Source: Streptomyces sp. CB02261 (GTDB lineage: Bacteria; Actinomycetota; Actinomycetes; Streptomycetales; Streptomycetaceae). From it: a DNA stretch of 64,000 bases. This document shows, piece after piece, positions 9,409 to 20,627 of this stretch. The notes below the pieces were generated by a model. The model ran no database searches. It was not told the origin of the DNA and saw only the letters and a list, made by a program, of their open reading frames with translations. A program made the position numbers and the translations under genes. How positions within the stretch are numbered: position 1 is the stretch's first letter; every line of letters starts with the position of its first letter. The DNA lies in the NCBI RefSeq assembly GCF_001905665.1, contig NZ_LIVX01000002.1, forward strand, positions 693,420 through 757,419, read 5' to 3'.

Positions 9409-10727
9409 CAGCGGAGGAACCCTTCGTAATTGCGCTGCTGGAGCTGGCTCTCGATCTGCTTCACGGTCTCCAGCCCCACACCCACGATGATGAGGATGCT
9501 CGTCCCACCGAAGGGGAAGTTGGCATTGGCGCCACCGAAGCCTGCCAACGCCATCGTCGGCACAAGAGCGATCAGACCCAAGTACAGCGAGCCCGGCCAA
9601 GTGATCCGGTTGAGCACGTAGCTCAGGTACTCGGCAGTAGGTCGACCAGCCCGGATACCCGGGATGAAGCCACCATACTTCTTCATGTTGTCCGCGACTT
9701 CCTCGGGGTTGAACGAGATCGCCACGTAGAAGAAGGCGAAGAACACGATCAGAAGGAAGTACGTAGCGATGTAGTAGGGGTGGTCACCCTTGACGAAGTG
9801 GGCTTCGATCCAGGTCTTCCACCCTGCGGTGGAGCTGGAGAACTGGGCGATCAAGGCCGGGATGTAGAGCAGCGACGACGCGAAGATGACAGGAATCACA
9901 CCTGCCTGGTTCACCTTCAGCGGGATGTACGTGGACGTACCGCCGTAGGAGCGCCGGCCGATCATGCGCTTCGCGTACTGCACCGGGATGCGCCGCTGGG
10001 CCTGCTCGACGAAGACCACGAGGGCCACCATCACGAAGCCGATGAGGATGACGGTGCCGAACTCGATCCAGCCCTTGGCGAGCTTGCCGCTCTCCTTGAT
10101 GGCCCACAGGGCGCCCGGGAAGCCGGCGGCGATCGAGATGAACATCAGGATCGACATGCCGTTGCCGATGCCGCGGTCGGTGATGAGCTCACCGAGCCAC
10201 ATGACGACACAGGTGCCGGCGGTCATCGTGATGACCATCGTGGCGATGGTGAAGATCGACGGGTCGGGCACGACCTGATCGGCGACGCTGCAGCCGCTGA
10301 ACAGCGCACCGCTCTTGGCGGTGGCGACGAGACCGGTGCCCTGCAGCACGGCGAGGGCGACGGTCAGGTACCGGGTGTACTGCGTGATCTTGGCGGTACC
10401 GGACTGTCCCTCCTTCTTGAGGGCTTCCAGGCGCGGGATCACGACGGTCAGCAGCTGCAGGATGATGCTCGCCGTGATGTACGGCATGATGCCGAGCGCG
10501 AAGATGGTGATCTGCAGCAGCGCCCCGCCACTGAACATGTTGACCAGGCCGAACAGGCTGTTGTTGCCCTCGCTGGCCTGCTTGACACACTGCTGGACGG
10601 CCTCGTAGCTGACGCCGGGGACCGGGATGTGGGCCCCGAGGCGGTACAGCACGATGATGGCGAGCGTGAAGAGCAGCTTCTTGCGCAGGTCGGGCGTCTT
10701 GAACGCCCGGGCGAACGCGGTGAGCAC
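9408..10727 (-). CDS. secY: Protein translocase channel subunit SecY
   Basis: 439 residues and ten predicted membrane helices forming the Sec channel with SecE and SecG. IPVPGV near the N-terminus and [15 protein letters not shown] near the C-terminus are typical. The GTG at 10727 has a strong AGGAGG box 6 bases upstream; a longer ATG start lacks one. It overlaps adk by one base and is separated from rplO by 213 bases. Confidence 0.97.
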   Translation of the reverse strand: MLTAFARAFKTPDLRKKLLFTLAIIVLYRLGAHIPVPGVSYEAVQQCVKQASEGNNSLFGLVNMFSGGALLQITIFALGIMPYITASIILQLLTVVIPRLEALKKEGQSGTAKITQYTRYLTVALAVLQGTGLVATAKSGALFSGCSVADQVVPDPSIFTIATMVITMTAGTCVVMWLGELITDRGIGNGMSILMFISIAAGFPGALWAIKESGKLAKGWIEFGTVILIGFVMVALVVFVEQAQRRIPVQYAKRMIGRRSYGGTSTYIPLKVNQAGVIPVIFASSLLYIPALIAQFSSSTAGWKTWIEAHFVKGDHPYYIATYFLLIVFFAFFYVAISFNPEEVADNMKKYGGFIPGIRAGRPTAEYLSYVLNRITWPGSLYLGLIALVPTMALAGFGGANANFPFGGTSILIIVGVGLETVKQIESQLQQRNYEGFLR

Positions 10728-10940
10728 GGTGCCTCCTGCGACCCCCGCGCTATGCGTCAAGGGTGACGGTCTTGAGGTTCGACGATTAGGTATCGGTCAT
10801 CAATTCCGAGCGGGCATACCGCACGGAGCCTAGACAGTGCACGCCACCTTACCGGCGACCATGCCCGCCTAGGAACGACCAATCGGGGATGCCCCTTTTG
10901 AGAGGCATCCCCGATCGGATGTTCAAGCCATCGAGTCGTC

Positions 10941-11396
10941 TCAGACGAGCTCGGTGACGGTGCCGCCAGCGGCGGTGATCTTCTCCTTGGCGGAGCCGGA
11001 GACGGCGTCAACCGAAACCTGCAGCGCCACGGTGATCTCGCCGGTGCCGAGCACCTTGACGAGCTGGTTCTTGCGCACCGCGCCCTTGGCGACCAGGTCG
11101 GCCACCGTGACCTCTCCACCCTCGGGGTAGAGAGCGCCGAGCTTGTCCAGGTTCACGACCTGGAACTCGGTGCGGAAGGGGTTCTTGAAGCCCTTCAGCT
11201 TCGGCAGGCGCATGTGGAGGGGCATCTGCCCACCCTCGAAGCGCTGCGGAACCTGGTAGCGGGCCTTCGTACCCTTCGTACCACGACCGGCCGTCTTACC
11301 CTTCGACGCCTCACCACGACCCACACGGGTCTTGGCGGTCTTGGCGCCGGGGGCGGGACGGAGGTTGTGGGCCTTCAGCGGGTTGTTCTCCGCCAT
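10941..11396 (-). CDS. rplO: 50S ribosomal protein L15
   Basis: 151 residues from [19 protein letters not shown], including the flexible Gly/Lys-rich N-terminal arm that threads into 23S rRNA ([19 protein letters not shown]). The ATG at 11396 lies one base after the rpmD stop, so translational coupling is likely. Confidence 0.97.
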   Translation of the reverse strand: MAENNPLKAHNLRPAPGAKTAKTRVGRGEASKGKTAGRGTKGTKARYQVPQRFEGGQMPLHMRLPKLKGFKNPFRTEFQVVNLDKLGALYPEGGEVTVADLVAKGAVRKNQLVKVLGTGEITVALQVSVDAVSGSAKEKITAAGGTVTELV

Positions 11397-11397
11397 G

Positions 11398-11580
11398 TCA
11401 GTCAACCTCCTCGACCGTCACGAGGTGGCGGACGGTGTGCACCATGCCGCGGAACTCGGGACGATCCTCCTTGACAACCACGTCGTTGACCTTCTTGAGG
11501 CCGAGCGAACGCAGGGTGTCGCGGTGGTTCTGCTTGCTGCCGATGTACGACTTCGTCTGCGTGACCTTGAGGCGAGCCAT
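11398..11580 (-). CDS. rpmD: 50S ribosomal protein L30
   Basis: 60-residue L30 ([20 protein letters not shown] to [11 protein letters not shown]), normal for bacteria. Its ATG shares a base with the rpsE stop (TAATG), and the rplO start follows one base after its own stop, so the three genes are tightly coupled. Confidence 0.97.
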   Translation of the reverse strand: MARLKVTQTKSYIGSKQNHRDTLRSLGLKKVNDVVVKEDRPEFRGMVHTVRHLVTVEEVD

Positions 11581-12182
11581 TACGCACCCGCCCCAGCACG
11601 CGCACGGAGCAGAGCCGCGGGGGCGACGTCCTCGAGGGGCAGACCACGGCGAGCCGCGATCTCCTCGGGACGCTGCAGGCCCTTGAGGGCCTCCACGGTC
11701 GCGTGCACGATGTTGATCGCGTTGTCGGAGCCGAGCGACTTCGACAGGATGTCGTGAACGCCGGCGCACTCGAGCACGGCACGCACCGGGCCACCGGCGA
11801 TAACACCGGTACCGGGGGAAGCCGGCTTGAGCAGGACGACGCCCGCGGCCTTCTCGCCCTGGATCGGGTGAGGGATGGTGCCCTGGATGCGCGGAACCTT
11901 GAAGAAGTTCTTCTTGGCTTCCTCGACACCCTTGGCGATGGCCGCGGGAACTTCCTTGGCCTTGCCGTAACCGACACCTACGGTGCCGTCACCGTCGCCC
12001 ACCACGACCAGCGCGGTGAAGCTGAAGCGGCGACCACCCTTGACAACCTTGGCGACGCGGTTGATCGCGACAACGCGCTCAACGTACGCGGTCTTCTCGG
12101 CGGCAGCGCCACCGTCGCGGCCCTTCCGGTCCCGCCGCTCGCCGCCACCGGCACCGCTTCCGCGGCGCTGGGGTCCAGCCAT
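11580..12182 (-). CDS. rpsE: 30S ribosomal protein S5
   Basis: 200 residues. The core [20 protein letters not shown] and [15 protein letters not shown] identify S5, at the 30S mRNA entry. A Gly/Arg-rich N-terminal extension of about 30 residues is longer than in E. coli, as usual in actinobacteria. It follows rplR by 46 bases and overlaps rpmD by one base. Confidence 0.98.
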   Translation of the reverse strand: MAGPQRRGSGAGGGERRDRKGRDGGAAAEKTAYVERVVAINRVAKVVKGGRRFSFTALVVVGDGDGTVGVGYGKAKEVPAAIAKGVEEAKKNFFKVPRIQGTIPHPIQGEKAAGVVLLKPASPGTGVIAGGPVRAVLECAGVHDILSKSLGSDNAINIVHATVEALKGLQRPEEIAARRGLPLEDVAPAALLRARAGAGA

Positions 12183-12228
12183 TGGATTTACCTCTCTCTG
12201 TTACGTCCGTTAGTCCCGGAACCGGGGC

Positions 12229-12612
12229 TTAGAACTTCAGCCCGGCTTCGCGGGCGGCGTCAGCCAGAGCGGCAATGCGCCCGGCGTACCTGTTGCCACC
12301 ACGGTCGAACACGACAGCCTCGACACCAGCGGCCTTGGCGCGCTCAGCGACGAGAGCACCGACCTGCTTGGCCTGCGCGGACTTGTCACCCTCGCCACCA
12401 CGGATCGACGCGTCCAGGTTCGACGCGGACGCAAGGGTGTGACCCTTGAGGTCGTCGATGACCTGAGCGGTGATGCCGCGGTTCGAACGCGTCACGACGA
12501 GGCGCGGACGCTCCGCCGTACCCGACACGTTCTTGCGGATGCGGATGTGGCGGCGAGCCTTGGCCGCACGCTTGTAAGCGTCGCCCTTGGCGATCTTCAC
12601 ACCGTATGCCAT
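12229..12612 (-). CDS. rplR: 50S ribosomal protein L18
   Basis: 127 residues from [39 protein letters not shown] and [20 protein letters not shown] identify L18, which binds 5S rRNA with L5 and L25. It starts three bases after the rplF stop. Confidence 0.97.
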   Translation of the reverse strand: MAYGVKIAKGDAYKRAAKARRHIRIRKNVSGTAERPRLVVTRSNRGITAQVIDDLKGHTLASASNLDASIRGGEGDKSAQAKQVGALVAERAKAAGVEAVVFDRGGNRYAGRIAALADAAREAGLKF

Positions 12613-12615
12613 GGC

Positions 12616-13155
12616 TTACTTACCAGCCTTTCCGACCTTGCGGCGGATGACCTCGCCGGCGTACTTGACGCCCTTGGCCTTGTACGGGTCGGGCTTCCGC
12701 AGCTTGCGGATGTTCGCCGCGACCTCGCCGACCTTCTGCTTGTCGATGCCCTCGACCGAGAACTTCGTCGGCGACTCGACCTTGAACGAGATGCCCTCGG
12801 GCGCCTCGATCAGGATCGGGTGGCTGTAGCCGAGCTGGAACTCCAGAGCGGAGCCCTTCGCGGCGACGCGGTAACCGACACCGCTGATCTCGAGCGCCTT
12901 CACGTAACCCTGGGTCACACCGGTGATCATGTTGGCCACCAGCGTGCGGGACAGGCCGTGAAGGGCCTTGTTCTGACGCTCGTCGTTCGGGCGGTTGACG
13001 TTGAGCACGCCGTCCTCGCCCTTAACGATCTCGATCGGAGCGGCGACGGTGTGGCTCAGGGTGCCCTTGGAACCCTTCACCGTGACCGTGCGGCCATCGA
13101 TGGTGACGTCCACGCCGGCGGGAACCTGGATAGGCAGCTTGCCAATACGCGACAT
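12616..13155 (-). CDS. rplF: 50S ribosomal protein L6
   Basis: 179 residues ([20 protein letters not shown]). L6 lies near the sarcin-ricin loop; the second domain carries [20 protein letters not shown], the family signature. Length is normal. It follows rpsH by 21 bases in the spc-type order. Confidence 0.98.
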   Translation of the reverse strand: MSRIGKLPIQVPAGVDVTIDGRTVTVKGSKGTLSHTVAAPIEIVKGEDGVLNVNRPNDERQNKALHGLSRTLVANMITGVTQGYVKALEISGVGYRVAAKGSALEFQLGYSHPILIEAPEGISFKVESPTKFSVEGIDKQKVGEVAANIRKLRKPDPYKAKGVKYAGEVIRRKVGKAGK

Positions 13156-13176
13156 TAGCTATTCCTCCGTTCCCGA

Positions 13177-13575
13177 CTACCAGACGTAGGCGAGGACTTC
13201 CCCACCTACGCCCTTCTTGCCTGCCTGCTGGCCGGTCAGGAGACCGTGGGACGTGGAGATGATCGCCACGCCCAGGCCACCGAGGACCTTCGGCAGGTTG
13301 GTGGACTTCGCGTAAACCCGGAGACCGGGCTTCGAGATCCGCTTGATGCCCGCGATGGAGCGCTCACGGTTCGGACCGAACTTGAGCTCGAGGACGAGGT
13401 TCTTGCCGACCTCGGCGTCCTCGACCTTCCAGCCCGTGATGAAGCCCTCCTGCTGGAGGATTTCCGCGATGTGAGACTTGATCTTGCTGTGCGGCATCGT
13501 CACGGAGTCGTGGTATGCCGAGTTCGCGTTACGCAGACGAGTCAGCATGTCCGCGATCGGATCAGTCATGGTCAT
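13177..13575 (-). CDS. rpsH: 30S ribosomal protein S8
   Basis: 132 residues from [18 protein letters not shown]; the long upstream in-frame extension is not conserved and is rejected. S8 binds helix 21 of 16S rRNA; the C-terminal [12 protein letters not shown] is the family block. A 208-base gap with no gene separates it from rpsZ, unusually long within this operon. Confidence 0.98.
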   Translation of the reverse strand: MTMTDPIADMLTRLRNANSAYHDSVTMPHSKIKSHIAEILQQEGFITGWKVEDAEVGKNLVLELKFGPNRERSIAGIKRISKPGLRVYAKSTNLPKVLGGLGVAIISTSHGLLTGQQAGKKGVGGEVLAYVW

Positions 13576-13783
13576 GAATTGGCCTTCGGCCTCTCTCGCC
13601 GGGGTTTCCTGTATGCGCCATCCCTCTCCCCACACAGGGGCGGGACGGGTGCGGCGCGGGGACCTACGGCGTAGTAAGTCGTACGGGCGGCGGACGCCCA
13701 ACCCTCCTAGCCTAAGCCATGGAGGCCTGGGCATCCGCCAACCCAGTGCTTACCGAGAGACTCCGGTCATCCCAAGTAAGGGA

Positions 13784-13969
13784 TTACCAGGAGCTCTTGG
13801 TCACGCCCGGCAGCTCGCCACGGTGAGCCATCTCACGAAGGCACACGCGGCACAGGCCGAACTTGCGGTACACGGAGTGGGGACGACCACAACGCTGGCA
13901 GCGCGTGTAGCCACGCACGCCGAACTTGGGCTTGCGGGCAGCCTTCGCGATGAGAGCCTTCTTCGCCAT
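13784..13969 (-). CDS. rpsZ: 30S ribosomal protein S14, zinc-binding type Z
   Basis: 61-residue short S14 ([20 protein letters not shown]). CQRC and CRVC provide the four zinc ligands, so this is the C+ form rather than the 101-residue zinc-free paralogue that Streptomyces usually carries elsewhere under Zur control. It begins five bases after the rplE stop. Confidence 0.97.
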   Translation of the reverse strand: MAKKALIAKAARKPKFGVRGYTRCQRCGRPHSVYRKFGLCRVCLREMAHRGELPGVTKSSW

Positions 13970-13974
13970 CTCGC

Positions 13975-14529
13975 TTACGCCTCCTTGAACGGGAAGCCGA
14001 GGTGACGCAGAAGGGCACGGCCCTCGTCGTCGTTGGTCGCCGTGGTCACCACGGTGATGTCCATACCCCGGACACGGTCGATCTTGTCCTGGTCGATCTC
14101 GTGGAACATGACCTGCTCCGTGAGACCGAAGGTGTAGTTGCCACGGCCGTCGAACTGCTTGGGGGACAGGCCGCGGAAGTCGCGGATGCGCGGGAGCGCC
14201 AGCGACAGGGTGCGGTCCAGGAACTCCCACATGCGGTCACCACGGAGGGTGACGTGCGCACCGATCGGCTGACCCTCGCGCAGCTTGAACTGCGCGATGG
14301 ACTTGCGGGCCTTGGTGACGGCCGGCTTCTGACCGGTGATCGTGGTGAGGTCGCGGATCGCGCCATCGATCAGCTTCGAGTCGCGGGCGGCGTCGCCGAC
14401 ACCCATGTTGACCACGATCTTCACGAGGCCGGGAACCTGCATGACGTTCTCGTAGGAGAACTCCTCACGCAGCTTGCCCGCGATCTCCTCGCGGTACTTC
14501 GTCTTGAGACGCGGAGTGGTGGTAGCCAT
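13975..14529 (-). CDS. rplE: 50S ribosomal protein L5
   Basis: 184 residues. L5 binds 5S rRNA and touches the P-site t[19 protein letters not shown] and the C-terminal [20 protein letters not shown] blocks are clear. The ATG shares a base with the rplX stop (TGATG). Confidence 0.98.
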   Translation of the reverse strand: MATTTPRLKTKYREEIAGKLREEFSYENVMQVPGLVKIVVNMGVGDAARDSKLIDGAIRDLTTITGQKPAVTKARKSIAQFKLREGQPIGAHVTLRGDRMWEFLDRTLSLALPRIRDFRGLSPKQFDGRGNYTFGLTEQVMFHEIDQDKIDRVRGMDITVVTTATNDDEGRALLRHLGFPFKEA

Positions 14530-14840
14530 CAGATGTCCTCACCCGTCCGCTTGGCAACGCGGATCTTGTTGCCCTCGTCGTCGAAGCGGTAACCGACACG
14601 CGTGACGACCTTCTTGCCGTCCTTCTCAACGACCAGCTGGACGTTGGAGACGTGGACGGGCGCCTCGGTCGTGACGATGCCACCGGCCTGCGACGGGCCG
14701 GCCTTGGTGTGCTTCTTGACCCGGTTGACACCCTCGACGAGGACGCGGTTCTCGCGGGGGAAGGCCGTGATGACCTTGCCCTGCTTGCCCTTGTCCTTAC
14801 CGGTGATGACCTGGACCAGGTCGCCCTTCTTGATCTTCAT
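14529..14840 (-). CDS. rplX: 50S ribosomal protein L24
   Basis: 103 residues; [20 protein letters not shown] is a KOW motif at the N-terminus. L24 nucleates early 50S assembly and lies at the tunnel exit. It starts two bases after rplN and overlaps rplE by one base. Confidence 0.98.
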   Translation of the reverse strand: MKIKKGDLVQVITGKDKGKQGKVITAFPRENRVLVEGVNRVKKHTKAGPSQAGGIVTTEAPVHVSNVQLVVEKDGKKVVTRVGYRFDDEGNKIRVAKRTGEDI

Positions 14841-14842
14841 GC

Positions 14843-15211
14843 TTACAGCACCTCCGGCGCGAGCGAGATGATCTTCATGAACTTCTTCTCGCGCAGCTCA
14901 CGGCCGACCGGGCCGAAGATACGGGTGCCACGAGGGTCGCCGTCGTTCTTGAGAATGACAGCGGCGTTCTCGTCGAAGCGGATGTACGAGCCGTCCTGGC
15001 GGCGGCGCTCCTTGACGGTGCGAACGATGACCGCCTTGACGACGTCACCCTTCTTCACGTTGCCACCGGGGATCGCGTCCTTGACGGTGGCGACGATGAC
15101 GTCACCGATGCCCGCGTAGCGGCGGCCCGAGCCACCGAGAACACGGATGCAAAGGATCTCCTTGGCACCAGTGTTGTCGGCGACACGCAGTCGCGACTCC
15201 TGCTGGATCAC
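14843..15211 (-). CDS. rplN: 50S ribosomal protein L14
   Basis: 122 residues ([20 protein letters not shown]), normal length. L14 forms part of the subunit interface. It starts a new tightly coupled block (rplN-rplX-rplE-rpsZ) after a 129-base gap with two hairpins, which marks the S10/spc boundary. Confidence 0.98.
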   Translation of the reverse strand: MIQQESRLRVADNTGAKEILCIRVLGGSGRRYAGIGDVIVATVKDAIPGGNVKKGDVVKAVIVRTVKERRRQDGSYIRFDENAAVILKNDGDPRGTRIFGPVGRELREKKFMKIISLAPEVL

Positions 15212-15239
15212 GTCTATCTCCTGATTGTCTGCCGGTTCC

Positions 15240-15340
15240 CGGTCGGGGCTTCACGAGGAAGCCCCGACCGAGCCTGGCGGAACTGACCTAAGGGAAACCC
15301 CCTAGGCTGAACTTTTTGGATTTCCCTTGCGGGAAATTCC
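15240..15340 (-). promoter_or_regulatory. Structured S10/spc operon junction
   Basis: Directly after the rpsQ stop, minus strand, TTTCCC-GCAA-GGGAAA forms a small hairpin (about 15315-15340) followed by AAAAAG. A second 12-bp hairpin lies at 15241-15269. Neither is followed by a run of U, so they look like processing or attenuation elements rather than a full stop. I cannot point to a consensus promoter for rplN here. Confidence 0.4.
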
Positions 15341-15622
15341 TTACTTGGCCTTCTCGAGGATCTCGACGACGCGCCAGTGCTTCGTCGACGACAGCTTCCG
15401 GGTCTCCATCAGGAGGACGCGGTCGCCGATGCCGGCAGCGTTCTGCTCGTCGTGAGCCTTGAGCTTGTTCGTACGGCGGATGACCTTGCCGTACAGCGCG
15501 TGCTTGACGCGGTCCTCGACGGCGACGACGACGGTCTTGTCCATCTTGTCGCTGACGACCAGGCCCTCGCGGACCTTGCGGGCGTTGCGCTCGGTCTTCT
15601 CAGTCACGTTGCTCTCGCTCAT
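15341..15622 (-). CDS. rpsQ: 30S ribosomal protein S17
   Basis: 93 residues; the OB-fold core [20 protein letters not shown] and [19 protein letters not shown] are typical. S17 is a primary 16S binder. The ATG shares a base with the rpmC stop. It ends the S10-type block before the structured junction. Confidence 0.97.
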   Translation of the reverse strand: MSESNVTEKTERNARKVREGLVVSDKMDKTVVVAVEDRVKHALYGKVIRRTNKLKAHDEQNAAGIGDRVLLMETRKLSSTKHWRVVEILEKAK

Positions 15623-15846
15623 CAGGCGCTCTCCACCGTCTCGATGCCCAGCTCGCGCTCACGCATCAGGGTGTAGATCCGCGCGATGTCCTTGCGGACG
15701 GACTTGAGCCGCCCGTGGTTCTCGAGCTGGCCGGTCGCCGCCTGGAAGCGGAGGTTGAACAGCTCTTCCTTGGCCTCGCGGAGCTTGTTGAGAAGCTCCT
15801 CGTTGCCCAGCTCGCGCAGCTCGGACGCCTTGGTACCGGCCGACAT
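15622..15846 (-). CDS. rpmC: 50S ribosomal protein L29
   Basis: 74 residues from [19 protein letters not shown]; two helices with [21 protein letters not shown]29 lies at the tunnel exit near the SRP and trigger-factor docking site. The ATG at 15846 overlaps the rplP stop (TGATG), which decides the start over a GTG one codon earlier. Confidence 0.96.
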   Translation of the reverse strand: MSAGTKASELRELGNEELLNKLREAKEELFNLRFQAATGQLENHGRLKSVRKDIARIYTLMRERELGIETVESA

Positions 15847-16265
15847 CACAGCTCACCTGCTTCGCGCTTAACGATCTTGCACTTCATCGGCAGCTTGTGG
15901 GCCGCACGGGTCAGGGCCTCGCGCGCGATCTTCTCGTTCGGGTAGGACAGTTCGAACATCACCCGACCCGGCTTGACGTTCGCGATCCACCACTCCGGAG
16001 AACCCTTACCGGAACCCATGCGGGTCTCGGCGGGCTTCTTCGTCAGGGGGCGGTCCGGGTAGATGTTGATCCAGACCTTGCCGCCACGCTTGATGTGGCG
16101 GGTCATCGCGATACGAGCAGCCTCGATCTGGCGGTTCGTCACGTACGCCGGCGTGAGGGCCTGAATGCCGTACTCGCCGAACGCAACCTGCGTACCACCC
16201 TTGCTCATACCCGAGCGCTTGGGGTGGTGCTGCTTGCGGTGCTTGACCCTACGGGGGATCAGCAT
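15846..16265 (-). CDS. rplP: 50S ribosomal protein L16
   Basis: 139 residues; [19 protein letters not shown] and [20 protein letters not shown] identify L16, which contacts A-site tRNA and completes the peptidyl transferase region. It is five bases downstream of rpsC and coupled to rpmC. Confidence 0.98.
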   Translation of the reverse strand: MLIPRRVKHRKQHHPKRSGMSKGGTQVAFGEYGIQALTPAYVTNRQIEAARIAMTRHIKRGGKVWINIYPDRPLTKKPAETRMGSGKGSPEWWIANVKPGRVMFELSYPNEKIAREALTRAAHKLPMKCKIVKREAGEL

Positions 16266-16270
16266 TTCGG

Positions 16271-17119
16271 TCAGGCCTCCGTTCCGGTGCTCTCAGCCGG
16301 AGCGGCAGCGGCGGCGGGAGCGTCGGCCTTGGGGGCCTCGGCAGCCGGCGCGGACTGCTGCTGCGGCTTGCGGCCGCGGCCGCCACGCTCGCCACCGCGG
16401 CCACCACGGCCGGCGGGACGGTCGCCAGCGCCTGCACCACGGGCCGGGCGGTTACCCGCACGGGCCGCAGCGTTCTCGGCGCGGACCTCGGCGATGTTCT
16501 TGACGTCGCCCTTGTAGATCCAGACCTTCACGCCGATGCGGCCGAAGGTGGTCTTGGCCTCGAAGAAGCCGTAGTCGACGTTCGCGCGGAGCGTGTGCAG
16601 GGGCACACGGCCCTCGCGGTAGAACTCCGAGCGGGACATCTCGGCGCCGCCGAGACGACCGCCGCACTGGATCTTGATGCCCTTGGCGCCGGCCTTCATC
16701 GTGCCCTGCATGCTCTTACGCATGGCGCGACGGAAGGAGACGCGGGAGGAGAGCTGCTCGGCAACGGCCTGGGCGACCAGCTGAGCATCCATCTCGGGGT
16801 TCTTGACCTCGAGGATGTTCAGCTGGACCTGCTTGCCCGTGAGCTTCTCGAGGTCGCCGCGGATGCGGTCGGCCTCGGCGCCACGGCGGCCGATGACGAT
16901 GCCGGGACGCGCGGTGTGGATGTCCACCCGCACGCGGTCACGGGTGCGCTCGATCTCAACCTTCGAGATGCCGGCGCGCTCCATGCCGGACGTCATCATC
17001 CGACGGATGGCGACGTCTTCCTTGACGTAGTCCTTGTACAGCTTGTCGGCGTACCAGCGGGACTTGAAGTCCGTGGTGATGCCGAGCCGGAACCCATGCG
17101 GGTTAACCTTCTGGCCCAT
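16271..17119 (-). CDS. rpsC: 30S ribosomal protein S3
   Basis: 282 residues. The KH domain ([20 protein letters not shown]) and C-terminal domain ([20 protein letters not shown]) are normal; an additional Arg/Gly- then Ala-rich tail of about 70 residues follows, as in other actinomycetes. S3 forms the mRNA entry with S4 and S5. Its ATG shares a base with the rplV stop. Confidence 0.98.
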   Translation of the reverse strand: MGQKVNPHGFRLGITTDFKSRWYADKLYKDYVKEDVAIRRMMTSGMERAGISKVEIERTRDRVRVDIHTARPGIVIGRRGAEADRIRGDLEKLTGKQVQLNILEVKNPEMDAQLVAQAVAEQLSSRVSFRRAMRKSMQGTMKAGAKGIKIQCGGRLGGAEMSRSEFYREGRVPLHTLRANVDYGFFEAKTTFGRIGVKVWIYKGDVKNIAEVRAENAAARAGNRPARGAGAGDRPAGRGGRGGERGGRGRKPQQQSAPAAEAPKADAPAAAAAPAESTGTEA

Positions 17120-17466
17120 TACCGGGTTCCTTCCTTGCTGCTGACGACCACGGTGATGTGGCTGGTCCGCTTACGGATCCGGTAGGCACGGCCCTGAGCA
17201 CGCGGACGGAACCGCTTCAGGGTCGGGCCCTCATCCACGTACGCCTCGCTGATGACCAGCGAAGAGGCGTCAGTGTGGTCGTAGTTGTGTGCAGCGTTGG
17301 CGATGGCGCTGTCCAGCACCTTGCCAACCGGCACGCTCGCGGCCTGCGGGGCGAAACGCAGGACCGCCTGAGCCTCCGTGGCGTCCATGCCACGGATAAG
17401 GTCCACCACGCGGCGGGCCTTCATGGGCGTGACGCGGATGTACCGCGCCTGGGCCCTGGCTTCCAT
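17119..17466 (-). CDS. rplV: 50S ribosomal protein L22
   Basis: 115 residues from [20 protein letters not shown], preceded by a GGAAGGAC box; an in-frame ATG ten codons earlier is less likely. The beta-hairpin tip that lines the exit tunnel ([20 protein letters not shown]) is intact, with no macrolide-type duplication visible. Confidence 0.96.
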   Translation of the reverse strand: MEARAQARYIRVTPMKARRVVDLIRGMDATEAQAVLRFAPQAASVPVGKVLDSAIANAAHNYDHTDASSLVISEAYVDEGPTLKRFRPRAQGRAYRIRKRTSHITVVVSSKEGTR

Positions 17467-17508
17467 GGTTGTCCTTCCAGTGTCTGTCATGGTCATTCCA
17501 CCCCGCTA

Positions 17509-17790
17509 CTAGCGGCGCTTCGACTTCCGGTCGTCCTTCACGTGACCCCGGAAGGTGCGCGTCGGCGAGAACTCGCCGAGCTTGTGGCCGACCATCGACT
17601 CGGTGACAAACACCGGAATGTGGGTCTTGCCGTTGTGCACCGCGATCGTGTGGCCGAGCATGGCCGGGATGATCATCGAGCGACGGGACCAGGTCTTGAT
17701 GACGTTCTTGGTACCGGCTTCGTTCTGAGCGTCCACCTTCTTTACGAGGTGGCCGTCAACGAAGGGTCCCTTCTTGAGACTGCGCGGCAT
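17509..17790 (-). CDS. rpsS: 30S ribosomal protein S19
   Basis: 93 residues; [19 protein letters not shown] and [17 protein letters not shown] are diagnostic. S19 works with S13 in the 30S head. It sits twelve bases after rplB. Confidence 0.98.
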   Translation of the reverse strand: MPRSLKKGPFVDGHLVKKVDAQNEAGTKNVIKTWSRRSMIIPAMLGHTIAVHNGKTHIPVFVTESMVGHKLGEFSPTRTFRGHVKDDRKSKRR

Positions 17791-17802
17791 CTAAACCCGC
17801 TC

Positions 17803-18639
17803 CTAGCGCTTCTTGTTCGTCTTGCGGCGGCGGACGATGTACTTGCTCGAAGCCTTCTTCGGCGAGCGAGTACGACCCTCCTTCTGACCCCACGGGGAGA
17901 CCGGGTGGCGACCACCGGAGGTCTTGCCCTCACCACCACCGTGCGGGTGGTCCACCGGGTTCATCGCCACACCGCGGACGGTCGGGCGAACGCCCAGCCA
18001 GCGCTTACGGCCGGCCTTGCCCCAGTTGATGTTCGACTGCTCGGCGTTGCCGACCTCGCCGATGGTGGCGCGGCAGCGGGCGTCGACGAGACGGATCTCA
18101 CCGGACGGCATACGAAGGTGGGCCATCGTGCCCTCCTTCGCGAGCAGCTGCACGGAGGCACCAGCGGAGCGCGCGAACTTGGCGCCGCCACCGGGACGGA
18201 GCTCGATCGCGTGGATCGTGGTACCGACCGGGATGTTGCGGAGCGCCAGGTTGTTGCCGGGCTTGATGTCCGCGCCGGGGCCGTTCTCGACGCGGTCACC
18301 CTGCGTCAGACCCTTGGGGGCGATGATGTAGCGCTTCTCGCCGTCCACGTAGTGGAGCAGCGCGATGCGCGCGGTGCGGTTCGGGTCGTACTCGATGTGA
18401 GCGACCTTGGCCGGCACGCCGTCCTTGTCGTGACGACGGAAGTCGATCACGCGGTAGGCGCGCTTGTGGCCGCCACCCTGGTGTCGAACCGTGATCCGAC
18501 CGGTGTTGTTACGGCCGCCCTTGCTGTGCAGGGGGCGGACCAGCGACTTCTCCGGCGTGGACCGCGTGATCTCGACGAAGTCGGCTACGGAGGAGCCACG
18601 GCGGCCCGGCGTAGTCGGCTTGTACTTGCGGATTCCCAT
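17803..18639 (-). CDS. rplB: 50S ribosomal protein L2
   Basis: 278 residues. L2 is required for subunit association and peptidyl transfer. The conserved [20 protein letters not shown] near the C-terminus contains the functional His. Length and both domains are normal. Confidence 0.98.
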   Translation of the reverse strand: MGIRKYKPTTPGRRGSSVADFVEITRSTPEKSLVRPLHSKGGRNNTGRITVRHQGGGHKRAYRVIDFRRHDKDGVPAKVAHIEYDPNRTARIALLHYVDGEKRYIIAPKGLTQGDRVENGPGADIKPGNNLALRNIPVGTTIHAIELRPGGGAKFARSAGASVQLLAKEGTMAHLRMPSGEIRLVDARCRATIGEVGNAEQSNINWGKAGRKRWLGVRPTVRGVAMNPVDHPHGGGEGKTSGGRHPVSPWGQKEGRTRSPKKASSKYIVRRRKTNKKR

Positions 18640-18679
18640 TTCTCAGTCCTCGTCCGATTCCGGACGATCCAGACCGCCG

Positions 18680-19003
18680 TTAGGCGGTCGGACCGCCGAA
18701 GATGTCGATACGGTTGCCCTCGGCAAGGGTCACGATGGCGCGCTTGGTGTCCTTGCGCTTACCGAAACCGGCCTTGGTGCGCTTGCGCTTGCCCTGGCGG
18801 TTGATCGTGTTGACCCCGGTGACCTTGACCGAGAAGACCGCCTCGACGGCCTGCTTGATCTGGGTCTTGTTGGAGCCAGGCGCGACGATGAACGTGTACT
18901 TGTTCTCGTCCAGCAGGGCGTAGCTCTTCTCCGAGACGACCGGCTTGACGAGGATGTCACGCGGGTCCGAGAAGGTCTTGCTGGTGACGACGGCCTCAGT
19001 CAT
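18680..19003 (-). CDS. rplW: 50S ribosomal protein L23
   Basis: 107 residues; [20 protein letters not shown] is the family start and the exit-site loop follows. L23 docks trigger factor and SRP. Its ATG shares a base with the rplD stop. Confidence 0.97.
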   Translation of the reverse strand: MTEAVVTSKTFSDPRDILVKPVVSEKSYALLDENKYTFIVAPGSNKTQIKQAVEAVFSVKVTGVNTINRQGKRKRTKAGFGKRKDTKRAIVTLAEGNRIDIFGGPTA

Positions 19004-19653
19004 CAGGCGTCGCTCCCTTCGGTCTCAGCGGTCTGGGGGCCAGACACGAAGGACTCGAGGGCGGCCTGGGTGAAGACCACGTCGTCGGAGACGATCACGT
19101 CGTACGTGTTGAGCTGGCCCGGCTCCAGGATGTGCACCTGGGGCAGGTTGCGGGCGGACAGCCACGCGGCCTCGTCGGAGCGCTCGGCGACCAGGAGCAG
19201 GCTCTTGCGCTCCGAGATCTTGCCGAACAGCGTCTTGGCGGCCTTGGTGGAGATCTCACCCTCGACCACGCCGGTGACGACGTGGATGCGGGAGTGGTTC
19301 GCCCGGTCCGACAGGGCACCGCGGAGGGCGGCGACCTTCATCTTCTTCGGGGTCCGCTGCGAGTAGTCACGCGGCTGCGGGCCGTGGACGACGCCACCAC
19401 CGGCGAACTGCGGGGCGCGGGTCGAACCCTGACGGGCGCGGCCGGTGCCCTTCTGGCGGTAAGGCTTCTTGCCACCACCGCGGACTTCGCCACGGGTCTT
19501 GGTCTTGTGCGTGCCCTGACGGGCCGCGGCCAGCTGCGCGACGACGACCTGGTGGATCAGCGGAACGCTGACCTTGGCGCCGAAGATCTCCGCGGGGAGG
19601 TCGACGGTCCCGGCCTTGTCGCCTGCCGGCGAAAGGATGTCAATGGTGCTCAT
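19003..19653 (-). CDS. rplD: 50S ribosomal protein L4
   Basis: 216 residues from [20 protein letters not shown]; an upstream in-frame start is rejected because it runs into rplC. The tunnel loop [19 protein letters not shown] is intact. In E. coli L4 represses its own operon; whether that holds in Streptomyces cannot be read here. Confidence 0.97.
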   Translation of the reverse strand: MSTIDILSPAGDKAGTVDLPAEIFGAKVSVPLIHQVVVAQLAAARQGTHKTKTRGEVRGGGKKPYRQKGTGRARQGSTRAPQFAGGGVVHGPQPRDYSQRTPKKMKVAALRGALSDRANHSRIHVVTGVVEGEISTKAAKTLFGKISERKSLLLVAERSDEAAWLSARNLPQVHILEPGQLNTYDVIVSDDVVFTQAALESFVSGPQTAETEGSDA

Positions 19654-19660
19654 CGGTTCC

Positions 19661-20305
19661 TCAAACCCCCTTGGCCGCGGTGCGGACCAGGACGAGGCCA
19701 CCGTTAGGGCCGGGGACGGCGCCCTTGATGAGCAGCAGACCCTTCTCGGCGTCAACGGCGTGGACGGTCAGGTTCTGGGTGGTCACACGCTCGTTGCCCA
19801 TGCGACCGGCCATGCGCATGCCCTTGAAGACACGGCCCGGCGTGGCGCAGCCACCGATGGAACCGGGCTTGCGGTGCACGCGGTGGGCACCGTGCGACGC
19901 CTTGCCACCACGGAAGTTGTGGCGCTTCATGACACCGGCGAAGCCCTTGCCCTTGCTCTTACCGGTGACGTCGACCTTCACGCCGGCCTCGAAGAGCTCG
20001 GCGGTGATCTCCTGGCCGAGCGTGTACTCGGAGGCGTCAGCGGTGCGGAGCTCCACCAGGTGGCGGCGCGGGGTGACGTCGGCCTTGGCGAAGTGACCCT
20101 TGAGGGGCTTGTTCACCTTGCGAGGGTCGATCTCGCCGAAGGCGATCTGGACCGACTCGTAGCCGTCGACGTCGTTCGTACGGACCTGGGTCACGACATT
20201 CGGGCCGGCCTTGACGACGGTCACCGGGACGACCCGGTTGTTCTCGTCCCAGACCTGCGTCATGCCGAGCTTCTCGCCCAGGATGCCCTTGATGTTCTTA
20301 GCCAT
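19661..20305 (-). CDS. rplC: 50S ribosomal protein L3
   Basis: 214 residues from [20 protein letters not shown], with a GAGGTGA box. [19 protein letters not shown] and the [20 protein letters not shown] loop that approaches the peptidyl transferase centre identify it. A long upstream extension in the same frame overlaps rpsJ and is not coding. Confidence 0.98.
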   Translation of the reverse strand: MAKNIKGILGEKLGMTQVWDENNRVVPVTVVKAGPNVVTQVRTNDVDGYESVQIAFGEIDPRKVNKPLKGHFAKADVTPRRHLVELRTADASEYTLGQEITAELFEAGVKVDVTGKSKGKGFAGVMKRHNFRGGKASHGAHRVHRKPGSIGGCATPGRVFKGMRMAGRMGNERVTTQNLTVHAVDAEKGLLLIKGAVPGPNGGLVLVRTAAKGV

Positions 20306-20318
20306 CTCGCGCGTCACC

Positions 20319-20627
20319 TCAGAGCTTGATCTCGATGTCGACGCCCGCCGGCAGGTCGAGGCGCATGAGCGAGTCAACCGTCTTCGGCGTGGGGTCGAGG
20401 ATGTCGATGAGGCGCTTGTGCGTGCGCATCTCGAAGTGCTCGCGCGAGTCCTTGTACTTGTGCGGCGACTTGATGACGCAGTACACGTTCTTCTCAGTGG
20501 GCAGCGGCACCGGGCCCGCGACCGACGCACCAGTGCGCGTCACCGTCTCGACGATCTTCTTCGCCGAGGAGTCGATGACCTCGTGGTCGTAGGCCTTGAG
20601 CCGGATGCGGATCTTCTGTCCCGCCAT
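20319..20627 (-). CDS. rpsJ: 30S ribosomal protein S10
   Basis: 102 residues ([20 protein letters not shown]) and ending [12 protein letters not shown], exact family length. S10 is in the 30S head and, as NusE, is part of antitermination complexes. It is the first gene of the S10 operon; a leader motif shared with rpsL lies 62-86 bases upstream. Confidence 0.98.
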   Translation of the reverse strand: MAGQKIRIRLKAYDHEVIDSSAKKIVETVTRTGASVAGPVPLPTEKNVYCVIKSPHKYKDSREHFEMRTHKRLIDILDPTPKTVDSLMRLDLPAGVDIEIKL